Shown here piece after piece: positions 39,619 through 48,905 of a stretch of DNA of 63,944 bases. Numbering within the stretch: position 1 is the stretch's first letter; every line of letters begins with the position of its first letter. Location: contig NZ_POJH01000019.1 in the NCBI RefSeq assembly GCF_002960625.1, positions 1 through 63,944 of the forward strand. The letters run 5' to 3'. The notes beneath the pieces are model-generated. The model ran no database searches, had not been told where the DNA came from, and saw nothing but the letters and a program-made list of their open reading frames with translations. Position numbers and translations under genes: made by a program. Source of the stretch: Streptococcus suis (lineage in GTDB: Bacteria > Bacillota > Bacilli > Lactobacillales > Streptococcaceae).

Positions 39619-41007
39619 GTGACAGTATATACTTTGAGAAGTTGGATGACAGATAAGTCATTTGGATATGAAACCACACAGGTTTTTCGACAAAATGTAC
39701 TGAATGACCTTGGAATTGCCAACTATCTCGTACTTGGCAGTCCATACTCAACACCATTCTGGAAGGAGCAGCTTCAAGCTCAAGGCTATCGACTGGACAA
39801 TGTTATCATCATCCCTCACCTCTATTCGGACATTGATACTTGTCTGAGGTCCTATAAAATTTCTGACTTTGAGGAGGATCTTTCCAAAAAGCAAATCAGT
39901 TGGAATGAAAAAAAGATACTTTCTCCAACGACAGCCATGTACACGACTGATGAGGGGTACTTCGACCTAAACTTAACAGCTGATGGAAATATTCTGTCCA
40001 TTATCGAAAGAAGTTTGAATTTGGAATTAAAATCAGTAACCTCTGTTTTTGAAAAGCCGTTCTATACTAGTTTTTCGGACGATAGCTTTTGTTATTATGA
40101 TAAAAGTGGTCAGATTGTTCTACGCGGAGCAATCGATAATAAGGACTGTTACTATTTTTACCAGGGACAAAAATGGACGATGGTAGATTTATTTCTAGCC
40201 TTTCTGTCAAATCGATTAGTCTATCAAAAAGATGTGGTTTTAAATGACCAGTTTATTGATCAGACACTAGAAAAATTTTGTCAAAATCAGGGGATCTTCT
40301 ATCGCTATATCCTCCATTACAACCATTACTTTTCTCAAAAAATGGTCGATGGCTACAATATAAAACTCGGGAAAGAGATTTTTGTGGCCAGTCCTTACAT
40401 TATTGAGCCTCTAGCCAAGGATAATATTCAAGCTGAGTTTCTACCTCCGATTGCCGTCCAGGTTGCTCAGCAAACTCCGAAAGGATTGAGTAGTAATAAG
40501 TTGCTTCTAGTTGGAAATATTTATGACCACAAACGTGTGGCTATGGCAATAGAGGCTATGAAAGAAGTTCCTGAATTAGAACTTCATATCTATGGAGGAC
40601 GGGTTGAAGCTATTCAAGCTTTAAAAGAAGAACACAATATTCCTGATAACGTGATTTTCAAAGGATTTGTACCTAGTAGACAAATTCCGCGGTCAGACTA
40701 TTGTGCCTATCTATCCTGTTCTCTAAGCGAAATGTTTGCCAATGCTATGGTAGAGTGCCTTGGCCAAGGACTGATTCCTATCCTTTCCAGGGTTGATTAT
40801 GGCCATAATCAAGTCTTAGAAGAATTAGGTATCTATCAACAATGTGGTTTTGATAGTGTAGAAGATCTTGTCAAGGTCTTGAAAAATCTAGCAAATTTAC
40901 CTTTAGAAGATCGACAGGAATTGTCTAAGACGATTCTTGACTATGCTAACAAATTTAGCTATTCAGAGGCACGCAAGCAGTATAAGCTTGCTCTAGGTTA
41001 TAACTAG
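39619..41007 (+). CDS. GT-B glycosyltransferase beside the MucBP adhesin
   Basis: 462 residues with a GT-B/GT4-like C-terminal half: LLLVGNIYDHKRVAMAIEAM, then VIFKGFVPSRQIP, and an E-x7-E motif at Glu371 and Glu379 that normally contacts the nucleotide sugar. The N-terminal half is less typical and recalls accessory glycosyltransferases such as GtfA/TarM, a tentative comparison. There is no signal peptide, so it acts in the cytosol. Start is the GTG at 39619 with TAGGAGA upstream. The 23-base gap to the MucBP gene indicates one operon and suggests that the adhesin, or a wall polymer, is the acceptor. Confidence 0.8.
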   Translation: MTVYTLRSWMTDKSFGYETTQVFRQNVLNDLGIANYLVLGSPYSTPFWKEQLQAQGYRLDNVIIIPHLYSDIDTCLRSYKISDFEEDLSKKQISWNEKKILSPTTAMYTTDEGYFDLNLTADGNILSIIERSLNLELKSVTSVFEKPFYTSFSDDSFCYYDKSGQIVLRGAIDNKDCYYFYQGQKWTMVDLFLAFLSNRLVYQKDVVLNDQFIDQTLEKFCQNQGIFYRYILHYNHYFSQKMVDGYNIKLGKEIFVASPYIIEPLAKDNIQAEFLPPIAVQVAQQTPKGLSSNKLLLVGNIYDHKRVAMAIEAMKEVPELELHIYGGRVEAIQALKEEHNIPDNVIFKGFVPSRQIPRSDYCAYLSCSLSEMFANAMVECLGQGLIPILSRVDYGHNQVLEELGIYQQCGFDSVEDLVKVLKNLANLPLEDRQELSKTILDYANKFSYSEARKQYKLALGYN

Positions 41008-41013
41008 GTTCAT

Positions 41014-41041
41014 GAAAGCAGGGCATTCCCCTGCTTTTTCA
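41014..41041 (+). terminator. Terminator of the adhesin-glycosyltransferase operon
   Basis: GAAAGCAGGG and CCCTGCTTTTTC pair around CATTC. The stem is nearly identical to that of the glk terminator. Confidence 0.88.
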
Positions 41042-41127
41042 ATTCCGCTGTCACACTTTCTTTATATACATATATTGAAAATAACTGTTTGATGGTTTAA
41101 ACTAGAAGTAGAAGGGAGTGTCGGTTT

Positions 41128-41406
41128 ATGAAACAAGTAAACATATCTAAACTGATTGATTATCTAACGATCGTTGGTCTGCTGATTTTACTCTCTGCCT
41201 TTTTCCTTGATAACTGGATTCGTGACTGGTTTTTTCCGTCGAGTTGGGGTTCTGTAGCTACCATGATGATTTTGCCGGTATTAGGGGCACTGGTTCTCAT
41301 GCTGTCGATTTACTATAAAAAATTATGGACAGGCATCATCAGTATTCTGTTTATTGTTTCCTTCCCCTTGTTCTTTGGATTGGGCTATTTTCTCTTTGGT
41401 CCCTAG
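41128..41406 (+). CDS. Small membrane protein with three helices
   Basis: Family not recognised. The 92 residues have three hydrophobic segments (about 13-30, 42-63 and 70-90), with LDNWIRDWFFPSSWG between the first two. GAAGGGAG precedes the ATG. A second small membrane-protein gene starts 12 bases after its stop, so they form a pair. The preceding hairpin terminator implies transcription separate from the glycosyltransferase. Confidence 0.75.
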   Translation: MKQVNISKLIDYLTIVGLLILLSAFFLDNWIRDWFFPSSWGSVATMMILPVLGALVLMLSIYYKKLWTGIISILFIVSFPLFFGLGYFLFGP

Positions 41407-41418
41407 AAGGAGTTTCTC

Positions 41419-41721
41419 ATGAATGTGACACTATTAAAACGGATAAATATAGTCTTGTATAGCATTGCAGCTTTTCTCATCGTCTTGCTATTTTTACCAG
41501 TAGGTCAATGGTTTGATATTGTAAATGTGAATTTTAAACTAGCATTTTTTATCATTCCCTTTTTCGGTCTAGCAAGCTTACCAACGGCTATTTACACTAA
41601 AAATGTTCGTCAGATATTGTTGAGTGCCACCTTGGTCGCCTTGTATTTTATACTGTTCAGCCTAGTAACAGCCCTCGCTGGTTTATTCCAGCTCAACCTT
41701 TACCCCTTGCTCTATAAATGA
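41419..41721 (+). CDS. Small membrane protein with three helices
   Basis: Family not recognised. The 100 residues have three hydrophobic segments (about 8-27, 38-58 and 65-95). AAGGAG lies just before the ATG. The similar size and helix pattern suggest a relation to the preceding 92-residue protein, though sequence identity looks low. A hairpin terminator follows the stop. Confidence 0.75.
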   Translation: MNVTLLKRINIVLYSIAAFLIVLLFLPVGQWFDIVNVNFKLAFFIIPFFGLASLPTAIYTKNVRQILLSATLVALYFILFSLVTALAGLFQLNLYPLLYK

Positions 41722-41749
41722 GAACTCCAGTTCAAAACTGGAGTTTTTT
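41722..41749 (+). terminator. Terminator after the membrane-protein pair
   Basis: AACTCCAGTT and AACTGGAGTT pair around a CA-containing loop and end in six Ts. Confidence 0.88.
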
Positions 41750-41758
41750 GCTAGAATT

Positions 41759-41773
41759 TGCTATACTAAAACT
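41759..41773 (+). promoter_or_regulatory. Extended -10 promoter abutting thyA, likely leaderless
   Basis: TGCTATACT at 41759-41767 ends six bases before the thyA ATG. No ribosome-binding site is present in AAAACT. It directly follows the upstream terminator, so it must serve thyA. Confidence 0.6.
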
Positions 41774-42613
41774 ATGACAAAAGCAGATAGTATTTTTAAA
41801 GAAAACATTCGTAAGATTATGGAAGAGGGCGTTTTTTCCGAAAATGCTCGCCCTCGTTACAAGGATGGAAATGTTGCCAATTCCAAGTACATTACAGGTG
41901 CCTTTGCAGAATATGACTTGGCCAAGGGCGAGTTCCCTATTACTACATTAAGACCGATACCGATCAAGTCAGCCATTAAGGAAATTCTCTGGATTTACCA
42001 AGATCAGACCAATGATTTATCCGTCTTGCAGGAAAAATACGGTGTCCAGTATTGGAATGACTGGGAAGTAGATGGAACTGGAACCATTGGCGAACGCTAT
42101 GGGGCTATCGTGAAAAAGCATGATATCATTTCAAAAATCCTCAAACAGCTGGAGGAAAATCCTTGGAACCGTCGTAATGTGATTTCCCTCTGGGATTATG
42201 AAGCCTTTGACCAATCCGCAGGTCTCTTGCCATGTGCCTTTCAGACCATGTTTGATGTTCGGCGAGTGGATGGGGAGATTTATCTGGATGCAACTCTAAC
42301 TCAGCGGTCAAATGATATGTTGGTAGCCCATCATATCAACGCTATGCAGTATGTAGCCCTTCAGATGATGATTGCTAAGCATTTTGGTTGGAAAGTTGGA
42401 AAATTTTTCTATTTTATCAACAACCTTCACATCTATGACAATCAGTTTGAACAAGCTGAAGAATTGCTCCGACGTACCCCGTCGGAAGTCGAACCGCGTT
42501 TAGTTCTCAACGTCCCAGACGGAACAAACTTTTTTGATATTAAAGCAGAAGATTTTGAGTTGGTGGACTACAATCCAGTTAAACCTCAACTTAAATTTGA
42601 CTTGGCGATTTAA
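41774..42613 (+). CDS. thyA: Thymidylate synthase
   Basis: Makes dTMP from dUMP with methylene-tetrahydrofolate, which becomes dihydrofolate for FolA encoded 286 bases downstream. The 279 residues contain the catalytic-cysteine stretch [33 protein letters not shown] and the nucleotide-site [14 protein letters not shown]. It ends with QLKFDLAI. The start at 41774 has no Shine-Dalgarno sequence and sits six bases after an extended -10 box. A diverged copy of its last eight codons lies at 42721-42747. Confidence 0.96.
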   Translation: MTKADSIFKENIRKIMEEGVFSENARPRYKDGNVANSKYITGAFAEYDLAKGEFPITTLRPIPIKSAIKEILWIYQDQTNDLSVLQEKYGVQYWNDWEVDGTGTIGERYGAIVKKHDIISKILKQLEENPWNRRNVISLWDYEAFDQSAGLLPCAFQTMFDVRRVDGEIYLDATLTQRSNDMLVAHHINAMQYVALQMMIAKHFGWKVGKFFYFINNLHIYDNQFEQAEELLRRTPSEVEPRLVLNVPDGTNFFDIKAEDFELVDYNPVKPQLKFDLAI

Positions 42614-42747
42614 CTGGATTAGCAGTGAAGAACTTCGTTCTTTTACCTCGCTTCTTTATTTTTAGGCTCGGGCTGAAACAGTCAATTCCCAGACTGTTTC
42701 ACTCACTCAGACAGTTTGAGCAACTTACATTCGATTTAGCAATTTAA
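42587..42747 (+). repeat. thyA 3' end duplication flanking a 107-bp insert
   Basis: The last eight codons and stop of thyA (42587-42613) recur at 42721-42747 with 22 of 27 bases equal. The copy reads QLTFDLAI-stop; four differences are synonymous third-position changes and one changes Lys to Thr. Between them, 42614-42720 holds a hairpin-rich segment (ACAGTC and GACTGT) that resembles the repeats at 60308-60470. The remaining 42748-42899 shows no gene. Confidence 0.75.
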
Positions 42748-42899
42748 GATGTGGGACAGCAATCAGTAGAGTTTCGCCTACCTACAATGTCTAGAATTGA
42801 GGGTTTGGTTCTATAGTTATAAAATTTGCGCTTGGCCTACTTGGTAAGTGCATTTTTTATGTTTTTTTGATAGAATGATAGGACGGAAAGTGAGAGAAA

Positions 42900-43412
42900 A
42901 TGACAAAGAAGATAGTTGCAATTTGGGCACAAGATGAAAATGGATTGATTGGAAAAGGGGATAGACTTCCATGGTATTTACCTGCAGACTGGGCTCATTT
43001 TAAAGAAACGACCACTGGTCATACTATGGTAATGGGGCGTGTGACTTTTGATGGCATGGGTAAGCGTGCTCTTCCAAATCGTCATTCCTTAGTACTGACA
43101 AGTGATGAAACCTATCAAGTTGAGAATGACCGAGTCACAGTCTTACACAATGTAGAAGCTGTTCTAGACTGGTATCATCAACAAGAAGGAACTCTATTTG
43201 TAATTGGTGGAGGACAAATTTTTACTGCCTTTGCACCCTACATCGAAGAATTGATTGTAACACATATTCAGGGGCAATTTGACGGTGATATTTTCTTTCC
43301 AGAAGTTTTTCCAATGGGAGATTTCCAGTTACAAAGTGAACAATTTCGTCCAAAAGATGAGGCCAATCCAGTTGATTTCATCATTAAAAACTATAAAAGA
43401 AGAGAGAAATAG
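42900..43412 (+). CDS. folA: Dihydrofolate reductase
   Basis: Reduces dihydrofolate to tetrahydrofolate with NADPH; it is the target of trimethoprim. The 170 residues include IVAIWAQDENGLIGKGDRLPWYLPADWAHFKETT, MVMGRVTFDGMG and the NADPH-site FVIGGGQIFTAF. The acidic active-site residue is the Asp in the LPADWAHFK segment. A 57-residue membrane-protein gene and clpX follow closely, the usual streptococcal order. Confidence 0.96.
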   Translation: MTKKIVAIWAQDENGLIGKGDRLPWYLPADWAHFKETTTGHTMVMGRVTFDGMGKRALPNRHSLVLTSDETYQVENDRVTVLHNVEAVLDWYHQQEGTLFVIGGGQIFTAFAPYIEELIVTHIQGQFDGDIFFPEVFPMGDFQLQSEQFRPKDEANPVDFIIKNYKRREK

Positions 43413-43414
43413 GC

Positions 43415-43588
43415 ATGGAGAGAAGTTTATTCGGTTTGTTTACAGCATTTCTATGTGGAATCTGTGTTCTTTGTGCAATTCAAGCCTTTAAAAAGAAAAG
43501 ATTTGGTTTAGCGATTTTGTTTCTATTGAACGCTTTTACCAATTTAGTCAATAGCATCCATGCTGTATATGGATTTTTGTTTAGATAA
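43415..43588 (+). CDS. 57-residue membrane protein between folA and clpX
   Basis: Begins at the ATG three bases after the folA stop, with AGAGAG upstream inside folA. It reads MERSLFGLFTAFLCGICV at the N-terminus, KKKRFG in a basic loop, and a second hydrophobic half ending YGFLFR, so two membrane helices. Position and codon use support a real gene; many streptococci have a small gene here. Function unknown. Confidence 0.72.
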   Translation: MERSLFGLFTAFLCGICVLCAIQAFKKKRFGLAILFLLNAFTNLVNSIHAVYGFLFR

Positions 43589-43609
43589 GAGATATGAAAG
43601 AGGAGATAA

Positions 43610-44836
43610 ATGGCTGTTAAGCATAACCATGAGTTAATTTATTGCTCATTTTGCGGGAAAAATCAAGAAGAAGTAAAAAAAATTATCGCTGGAAACAATG
43701 TGTTCATCTGTAATGAATGTGTGGAGCTGGCTCAGGAAATTATTCGCGAAGAATTGGCAGAAGAAGTATTGACTGACCTGGCTGACACTCCAAAGCCACA
43801 GGAATTGCTCAATATTTTAAACAATTATGTTATCGGACAGGACCGTGCTAAACGCGCCTTGGCAGTAGCAGTCTACAACCACTACAAGCGGATAAATTTC
43901 CAAGATAACCGTGATGAAAGCGATGTTGATTTGCAGAAATCAAACATCCTTATGATTGGTCCAACTGGTTCTGGTAAGACCTTCTTGGCTCAAACCTTAG
44001 CCAAAAGTCTGAATGTTCCATTTGCCATTGCGGATGCAACTGCCTTGACAGAGGCGGGTTATGTCGGTGAGGACGTGGAAAATATACTCCTTAAACTCTT
44101 GCAGGCAGCAGATTTTAACATTGACCGCGCAGAACGAGGGATTATCTATGTGGATGAAATTGATAAAATTGCCAAAAAAGGTGAAAATGTGTCCATTACC
44201 CGCGATGTTTCGGGTGAAGGTGTCCAACAGGCTCTCTTGAAAATCATTGAGGGAACTGTTGCCAGCGTGCCACCACAAGGCGGACGCAAGCATCCTAACC
44301 AAGAAATGATCCATGTGGATACCAAAAACATTTTATTCATCGTAGGTGGTGCTTTTGACGGGATTGAGGAAATTGTCAAGCAACGTCTAGGTGAGAAAAT
44401 CATCGGTTTCGGTCAAAACAATCGTGCTATTGATGAAAAAGATTCTTACATGCAACACATCATTGCTGATGATATTCAAAAGTTTGGTATCATTCCTGAG
44501 TTGATTGGTCGCTTGCCTGTATTTGCAGCTTTAGACCAGTTAACAACCGAGGATTTGGTGCGTATTTTGACAGAACCTAAGAATGCTCTGGTTAAACAAT
44601 ACCAAACCCTCTTGTCTTACGATGATGTCGAGTTGGATTTTGACGAGGATGCCTTGTTGGCCATTGCTGAGAAGGCGATTGAGCGGAAAACAGGAGCGCG
44701 TGGACTTCGTTCCATTATTGAAGAAACCATGTTGGATGTTATGTTTGAAGTACCAAGTCAAGATGATGTCAAACGGGTTCGTGTTACAAAAGATGCAGTA
44801 GATGGTAAGGAAAAGCCTTTGCTTGAAACAGCTTAA
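43610..44836 (+). CDS. clpX: ATP-dependent Clp protease ATP-binding subunit ClpX
   Basis: AAA+ unfoldase that feeds substrates to ClpP. The 408 residues start with the C4 zinc-binding domain ([10 protein letters not shown], then CNEC, about residues 12-40), followed by Walker A GPTGSGKT, Walker [14 protein letters not shown], the pore loop GYVGED and the sensor region [17 protein letters not shown] before the ATG gives strong initiation. ysxC follows, the conserved clpX-ysxC pair. Confidence 0.97.
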   Translation: MAVKHNHELIYCSFCGKNQEEVKKIIAGNNVFICNECVELAQEIIREELAEEVLTDLADTPKPQELLNILNNYVIGQDRAKRALAVAVYNHYKRINFQDNRDESDVDLQKSNILMIGPTGSGKTFLAQTLAKSLNVPFAIADATALTEAGYVGEDVENILLKLLQAADFNIDRAERGIIYVDEIDKIAKKGENVSITRDVSGEGVQQALLKIIEGTVASVPPQGGRKHPNQEMIHVDTKNILFIVGGAFDGIEEIVKQRLGEKIIGFGQNNRAIDEKDSYMQHIIADDIQKFGIIPELIGRLPVFAALDQLTTEDLVRILTEPKNALVKQYQTLLSYDDVELDFDEDALLAIAEKAIERKTGARGLRSIIEETMLDVMFEVPSQDDVKRVRVTKDAVDGKEKPLLETA

Positions 44837-44896
44837 AGAAGTACAAGGAGGGGTGTGAGCTACTGGCTTTCTCCCCTTATTTATGAAAGGTAAACA

Positions 44897-45484
44897 ATGG
44901 AAATCAATACACATAATGCTGAGATTCTGCTAAGTGCAGTTTCAAAGGCCCAATATCCAGATGATGATATTCCGGAGATCGCCCTGGCTGGTCGGTCAAA
45001 CGTTGGAAAATCTTCCTTTATCAATACCCTTTTGGGAAGAAAAAATTTAGCTCGTACTTCAGGTAAACCTGGTAAAACTCAGCAGTTAAACTTTTACAAT
45101 ATTGATGACAAGATCCGTTTTGTCGATGTGCCCGGTTATGGCTATGCCAAGGTTTCTAAGGCTGAGCGAGCAAAATGGGGCAAGATGATTGAGGAATATC
45201 TGACAAGTCGTGAAAATCTGCGTGTGGTCGTTAGCTTGGTTGATATGCGCCATGAACCATCGGCTGACGATGTCCAAATGTATGAGTTTTTAAAATACTA
45301 TGAAATTCCAGTCATCATCGTTGCGACCAAGGCAGATAAAATTCCACGTGGTAAATGGAACAAGCATGAATCCATTATCAAAAAGAAATTGGATTTCGAT
45401 AAAAATGACCAGTTTGTCGTCTTTTCATCCGAAACCCGCCATGGTTATGACCAGGCTTGGGATGCTATCCTGAGTGAGATTTAG
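44897..45484 (+). CDS. ysxC: Ribosome biogenesis GTPase YsxC/EngB
   Basis: Essential GTPase for 50S subunit assembly. The 195 residues show G1 [10 protein letters not shown], the G2 threonine region GKTQQLNF, G3 DVPGYGYA and G4 TKADKI. It follows clpX after 60 bases; that gap contains AAGGAGGGG and a possible 12-codon reading frame (GTG at 44855) that stops inside the ysxC ribosome-binding region. ndk starts nine bases after its stop. Confidence 0.95.
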   Translation: MEINTHNAEILLSAVSKAQYPDDDIPEIALAGRSNVGKSSFINTLLGRKNLARTSGKPGKTQQLNFYNIDDKIRFVDVPGYGYAKVSKAERAKWGKMIEEYLTSRENLRVVVSLVDMRHEPSADDVQMYEFLKYYEIPVIIVATKADKIPRGKWNKHESIIKKKLDFDKNDQFVVFSSETRHGYDQAWDAILSEI

Positions 45485-45493
45485 GAGGTTTTT

Positions 45494-45907
45494 ATGGAAC
45501 AAACATTTTTCATTATCAAACCTGACGCTATCAAACGTGGGCTGGTTGGGCAAATTCTCAGCAGAGTGGAACGTCGTGGATTTGTCATTCGTGACCTAAA
45601 TATGATGACAGCGACGGAGGACTTGGTCGCTCAACATTATGAGCATTTAACAGACAAACCTTTCTTTCCGCTCTTGGTTGACTACATGACCAGCGGACCA
45701 GTCATTGCTGGGATTTTAGAAGGACCAGAAGTCGTCAAATCTTGGCGAGATATGATGGGGGCTACCAATCCAGTCAATGCCTTACCTGGAACCATTCGAG
45801 GAGATTTCGCCACTGCACCAATTGATGGTATTGTGGCAAATGTTGTTCACGGATCTGACAGCATAGAAGCTGCTCACCGTGAAATCGCCTTATGGTTGGG
45901 AAAATAG
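45494..45907 (+). CDS. ndk: Nucleoside diphosphate kinase
   Basis: Balances nucleoside triphosphate pools by phosphate transfer through a histidine. The 137 residues have [34 protein letters not shown] and the catalytic-histidine signature [24 protein letters not shown] directly before the ATG, overlapping the ysxC stop, couples it to ysxC. A terminator follows. Confidence 0.96.
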   Translation: MEQTFFIIKPDAIKRGLVGQILSRVERRGFVIRDLNMMTATEDLVAQHYEHLTDKPFFPLLVDYMTSGPVIAGILEGPEVVKSWRDMMGATNPVNALPGTIRGDFATAPIDGIVANVVHGSDSIEAAHREIALWLGK

Positions 45908-45915
45908 CAGAGCGG

Positions 45916-45939
45916 ACACCTAGTTTTCTAGGTGTTTTT
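45916..45939 (+). terminator. Terminator of the clpX-ysxC-ndk group
   Basis: ACACCTAG and CTAGGTGT pair around TTTT, with a T-rich tail, nine bases after the ndk stop. Confidence 0.88.
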
Positions 45940-46002
45940 CTTATGGAAAATTATCACTAAATCTGATATAATGAGGAGTAATACTCTTGTAGAGGAAGAA
46001 AC

Positions 46003-47835
46003 ATGAACTTAGAAGATTTGAAAAAACGACAGGAGAAGATTCGGAACTTCTCTATTATTGCCCATATTGACCATGGAAAATCAACCTTGGCTGACCGTAT
46101 TCTTGAGAAGACAGAAACAGTTTCTAGTCGCGAAATGCAGGCCCAGTTGCTGGATAGCATGGACCTGGAGCGTGAACGTGGGATTACCATTAAGTTGAAC
46201 GCTGTTCAGCTCAATTACAAGGCCAAAGATGGTGAGACCTACATTTTTCACTTGATTGACACACCTGGACACGTGGACTTTACCTATGAGGTTTCGCGTT
46301 CATTGGCTGCCTGTGAAGGTGCGATTTTGGTGGTGGATGCAGCTCAAGGAATTGAAGCTCAAACATTGGCAAACGTTTATCTTGCCCTAGACAATGATTT
46401 GGAAATCTTGCCAATCATCAACAAAATTGACCTGCCAGCAGCGGATCCTGAGCGTGTTCGTCAGGAAATTGAAGATGTGATTGGTTTGGATGCTTCAGAA
46501 GCAGTACCGACATCAGCCAAGGCTGGTATTGGTATCGAGGAAATCTTGGAGCAAATCGTGGAGAAAGTTCCAGCACCGACTGGTGATGTGGCTGCTCCGC
46601 TACAAGCCTTGATTTTTGACTCTGTCTATGACCCTTATCGTGGGGTTATCCTGCAAGTTCGTATCGTCAACGGTGTGGTAAAACCTGGCGATACCATTCA
46701 GATGATGAGCAATGGTAAGACTTTTGATGTGACGGAAGTCGGTATCTTCACACCAAAAGCAATCGGTCGTGATTACTTGGCGACTGGTGATGTAGGTTAC
46801 ATCGCAGCCTCTATCAAGACCGTTGCTGATACCCGTGTCGGTGATACAGTGACCTTGGCTGAAAATCCTGCCAGCGAGCCACTTGCAGGCTACAAGCAGA
46901 TGAACCCAATGGTCTTTGCAGGTATTTATCCAATCGATTCCAACAAGTACAATGACCTCCGTGAAGCCTTGGAAAAACTTCAACTCAACGATGCTAGCTT
47001 GCAGTTTGAGCCAGAAACGTCACAAGCACTCGGATTTGGTTTCCGTTGTGGCTTCTTGGGTCTCTTGCACATGGATGTTATCCAAGAACGGATTGAGCGG
47101 GAATTTAACATTGACCTCATCATGACAGCACCGTCGGTGGTTTACCATGTTAACATGACGGACGGTGAAATGATTGATGTAGCCAACCCGTCCGAATTCC
47201 CAGACCCAACCAAGATTGCTACTATCGAAGAACCTTACGTTAAAGCACAAATCATGGTACCGCAGGAGTATGTCGGTGCAGTCATGGAATTGGCTCAACG
47301 CAAGCGTGGGGACTTTGTAACCATGGATTACATTGATGATAACCGTGTCAATGTCATCTACCAAATTCCGCTGGCTGAGATTGTCTTTGATTTCTTTGAC
47401 AAACTCAAGTCCTCAACTCGTGGCTACGCAAGCTTTGACTATGAGATTTCTGAATACCGTTCATCCAAGTTGGTGAAAATGGACATTCTCCTTAATGGTG
47501 ACAAGGTCGATGCCCTCAGCTTTATCGTCCACAAGGAATTTGCCTATGAACGTGGGAAAATTATCGTGGATAAGCTCAAGAAAATTATCCCTCGTCAGCA
47601 GTTTGAAGTGCCAATCCAGGCAGCTATCGGTCAAAAAATCGTGGCTCGGAGCGACATCAAGGCTCTTCGCAAGAACGTTTTGGCCAAGTGTTATGGCGGT
47701 GACGTTTCCCGTAAACGCAAACTCTTAGAAAAACAAAAAGCCGGTAAAAAACGGATGAAAGCCATTGGATCCGTCGAAGTCCCTCAGGAAGCCTTCCTCA
47801 GCGTACTCAGCATGGATGAAGATGATAAGAAATAA
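46003..47835 (+). CDS. lepA: Elongation factor 4 (LepA)
   Basis: Ribosome-associated translational GTPase that affects initiation and recovery under stress. The 610 residues show G1 [14 protein letters not shown]3 DTPGHVDF and G4 [14 protein letters not shown]-like domains, and the LepA-specific C-terminus with [31 protein letters not shown] at 45967-45972 is its promoter, and AGAGGAAG precedes the ATG. Confidence 0.97.
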   Translation: MNLEDLKKRQEKIRNFSIIAHIDHGKSTLADRILEKTETVSSREMQAQLLDSMDLERERGITIKLNAVQLNYKAKDGETYIFHLIDTPGHVDFTYEVSRSLAACEGAILVVDAAQGIEAQTLANVYLALDNDLEILPIINKIDLPAADPERVRQEIEDVIGLDASEAVPTSAKAGIGIEEILEQIVEKVPAPTGDVAAPLQALIFDSVYDPYRGVILQVRIVNGVVKPGDTIQMMSNGKTFDVTEVGIFTPKAIGRDYLATGDVGYIAASIKTVADTRVGDTVTLAENPASEPLAGYKQMNPMVFAGIYPIDSNKYNDLREALEKLQLNDASLQFEPETSQALGFGFRCGFLGLLHMDVIQERIEREFNIDLIMTAPSVVYHVNMTDGEMIDVANPSEFPDPTKIATIEEPYVKAQIMVPQEYVGAVMELAQRKRGDFVTMDYIDDNRVNVIYQIPLAEIVFDFFDKLKSSTRGYASFDYEISEYRSSKLVKMDILLNGDKVDALSFIVHKEFAYERGKIIVDKLKKIIPRQQFEVPIQAAIGQKIVARSDIKALRKNVLAKCYGGDVSRKRKLLEKQKAGKKRMKAIGSVEVPQEAFLSVLSMDEDDKK

Positions 47836-47856
47836 AAAGGTCCAGTGTACCTTTTT
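47834..47856 (+). terminator. Terminator of lepA
   Basis: AAAAAGGT and ACCTTTTT pair around CCAGTGT and overlap the lepA stop. It is short, so some read-through into the next gene is possible. Confidence 0.7.
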
Positions 47857-47888
47857 ATCATGAGCTTGCACTTAGGAGGTAGAAACTA

Positions 47889-48173
47889 ATGAAAGCAGAC
47901 GAGTTTTGGTGGATTTATGAGAAGTGTTTTCGTCGATATGAGGGCCCAGGATTTAGTATTCATCAAACTCCATTAGGTGGAGATTGCGGATATTTTATGA
48001 AGGGTGTTTACCAAGACGAAGGCGTATGGAAAGTTGATGAGACCATAGAACGTAGCAGTTATCCTCATACTAGTTCTTTTGATAGTGAGGAAGCGTGTTT
48101 TCTCTTTCTTTATCAAGAAGCTAAATCAAATTTGAGCTATGAATTGGCATTTGGACGGCTAAAGAAAAGATAA
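47889..48173 (+). CDS. Hypothetical protein, 94 residues
   Basis: Family not recognised. The protein is soluble and rich in aromatic residues (MKADEFWWIYEKCFRRYEG at the start), with three cysteines and no signal or membrane segment. TTAGGAGG seven bases before the ATG is an excellent ribosome-binding site, supporting a real gene. Size and composition would suit an immunity-type or regulatory small protein, but nothing here shows this. Confidence 0.7.
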   Translation: MKADEFWWIYEKCFRRYEGPGFSIHQTPLGGDCGYFMKGVYQDEGVWKVDETIERSSYPHTSSFDSEEACFLFLYQEAKSNLSYELAFGRLKKR

Positions 48174-48185
48174 ACTGTTTTGAGA

Positions 48186-48240
48186 AGGGAGCGCTCACTT
48201 CCAACCGACTGATTTTGGACGAGCTTCCTTTTTTGATTTG
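48186..48240 (+). terminator. Possible weak terminator; rest of 48.2-48.34 kb empty
   Basis: AAGGGAGC near 48186 and GAGCTTCCTTTTTT near 48228 can pair imperfectly. The AT-rich stretch 48241-48343 shows no gene or recognisable signal. Confidence 0.35.
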
Positions 48241-48343
48241 CAAAATCTTTCCACTCTTTTTAGTCTTCTGTTATTTGTCTATTCTATATAAAAAGTTTTC
48301 GAAAATGAACATTATTTTTATGCAAAAAACCTCTCGACTATCC

Positions 48344-48567
48344 TGATATACTCCCCTTATAGTGGACAGTGAAAAAACAAAAATTTTCACTAGAAACTAT
48401 AAAGGGACCTTTGAGGAGTTGGTTTCAGATATTGATGGCTACATCTATTTTTACAATAATGAACATTTTCAAGAACACAACAATGGCCTTGCCCCTCTTT
48501 GAACGAGGGACAAGGCCATTGTTTAATCTTTTATTATTTCAATGTCCACTATAGGGAGAGTATATCA
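48344..48567 (+). mobile_element. 224-bp insertion-sequence remnant with both ends
   Basis: The 24-base ends (48344-48367 and 48544-48567) are inverted repeats with 22 matches. Inside, codons from 48362 read a transposase tail with KGTFEELVSDIDGYIYFYNN, typical of the IS3-family OrfB C-terminus, ending at a TGA near 48502. A long hairpin (CAATGGCCTTG and CAAGGCCATTG) follows. Most of the transposase is missing, so this is an internally deleted IS or MITE-like derivative. No clear target duplication is visible. Confidence 0.8.
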
Positions 48568-48589
48568 CTGTGCAAGAGTGGGTTTCTGC

Positions 48590-48772
48590 TTATTTTCGTT
48601 TCATTTCGCCGTGTGGGAAGTAAGTTCCTTCTTTCATATCGTTGATAAAGACATGAATGGCTTCTTTTGGAGCATTGGTATTGCGTGATACCACCTCAGT
48701 CACTTCACGCGCAAGAGCGATTTTTTGCTCCTCTGTGCGACCTTCAAATAAATCAATACGTACAAATGGCAT
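48590..48772 (-). CDS. 4-oxalocrotonate tautomerase family enzyme
   Basis: Small tautomerase of 60 residues beginning MPFVRIDLFEGRTEEQK. Removal of Met exposes Pro1, the catalytic base of the family. The start at 48772 is set by GGAGGTTAGCT upstream and by the need for N-terminal proline; a longer frame to 48808 would mask it. Family members act in aromatic catabolism, but in streptococci the substrate is unknown. It is divergent from the PASTA-like gene. Confidence 0.88.
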   Translation of the reverse strand: MPFVRIDLFEGRTEEQKIALAREVTEVVSRNTNAPKEAIHVFINDMKEGTYFPHGEMKRK

Positions 48773-48845
48773 AGCTAACCTCCGAATAATTTTTGTATAT
48801 TTTACCATAGTTTTTTACAATATCCAAGAATTTTTCTAGAAATTA

Positions 48846-48874
48846 TTGTAAGACTATTTTCTACATGTTATAAT
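48846..48874 (+). promoter_or_regulatory. Promoter of the PASTA-like/Excalibur gene
   Basis: TTGTAA at 48846-48851 and TATAAT at 48869-48874 are 17 bases apart, followed by a leader of about 25 bases with GAGG before the ATG at 48906. Confidence 0.65.
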
Positions 48875-48905
48875 AATCACATAAAAATATTTGAGGTTAG
48901 AGAAT

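Noticed and set aside
48369..48554. 61-codon plus-strand frame in the IS remnant
   Set aside because: The recognisable transposase tail is in another frame; this one crosses the terminal hairpin and has no ribosome-binding site.
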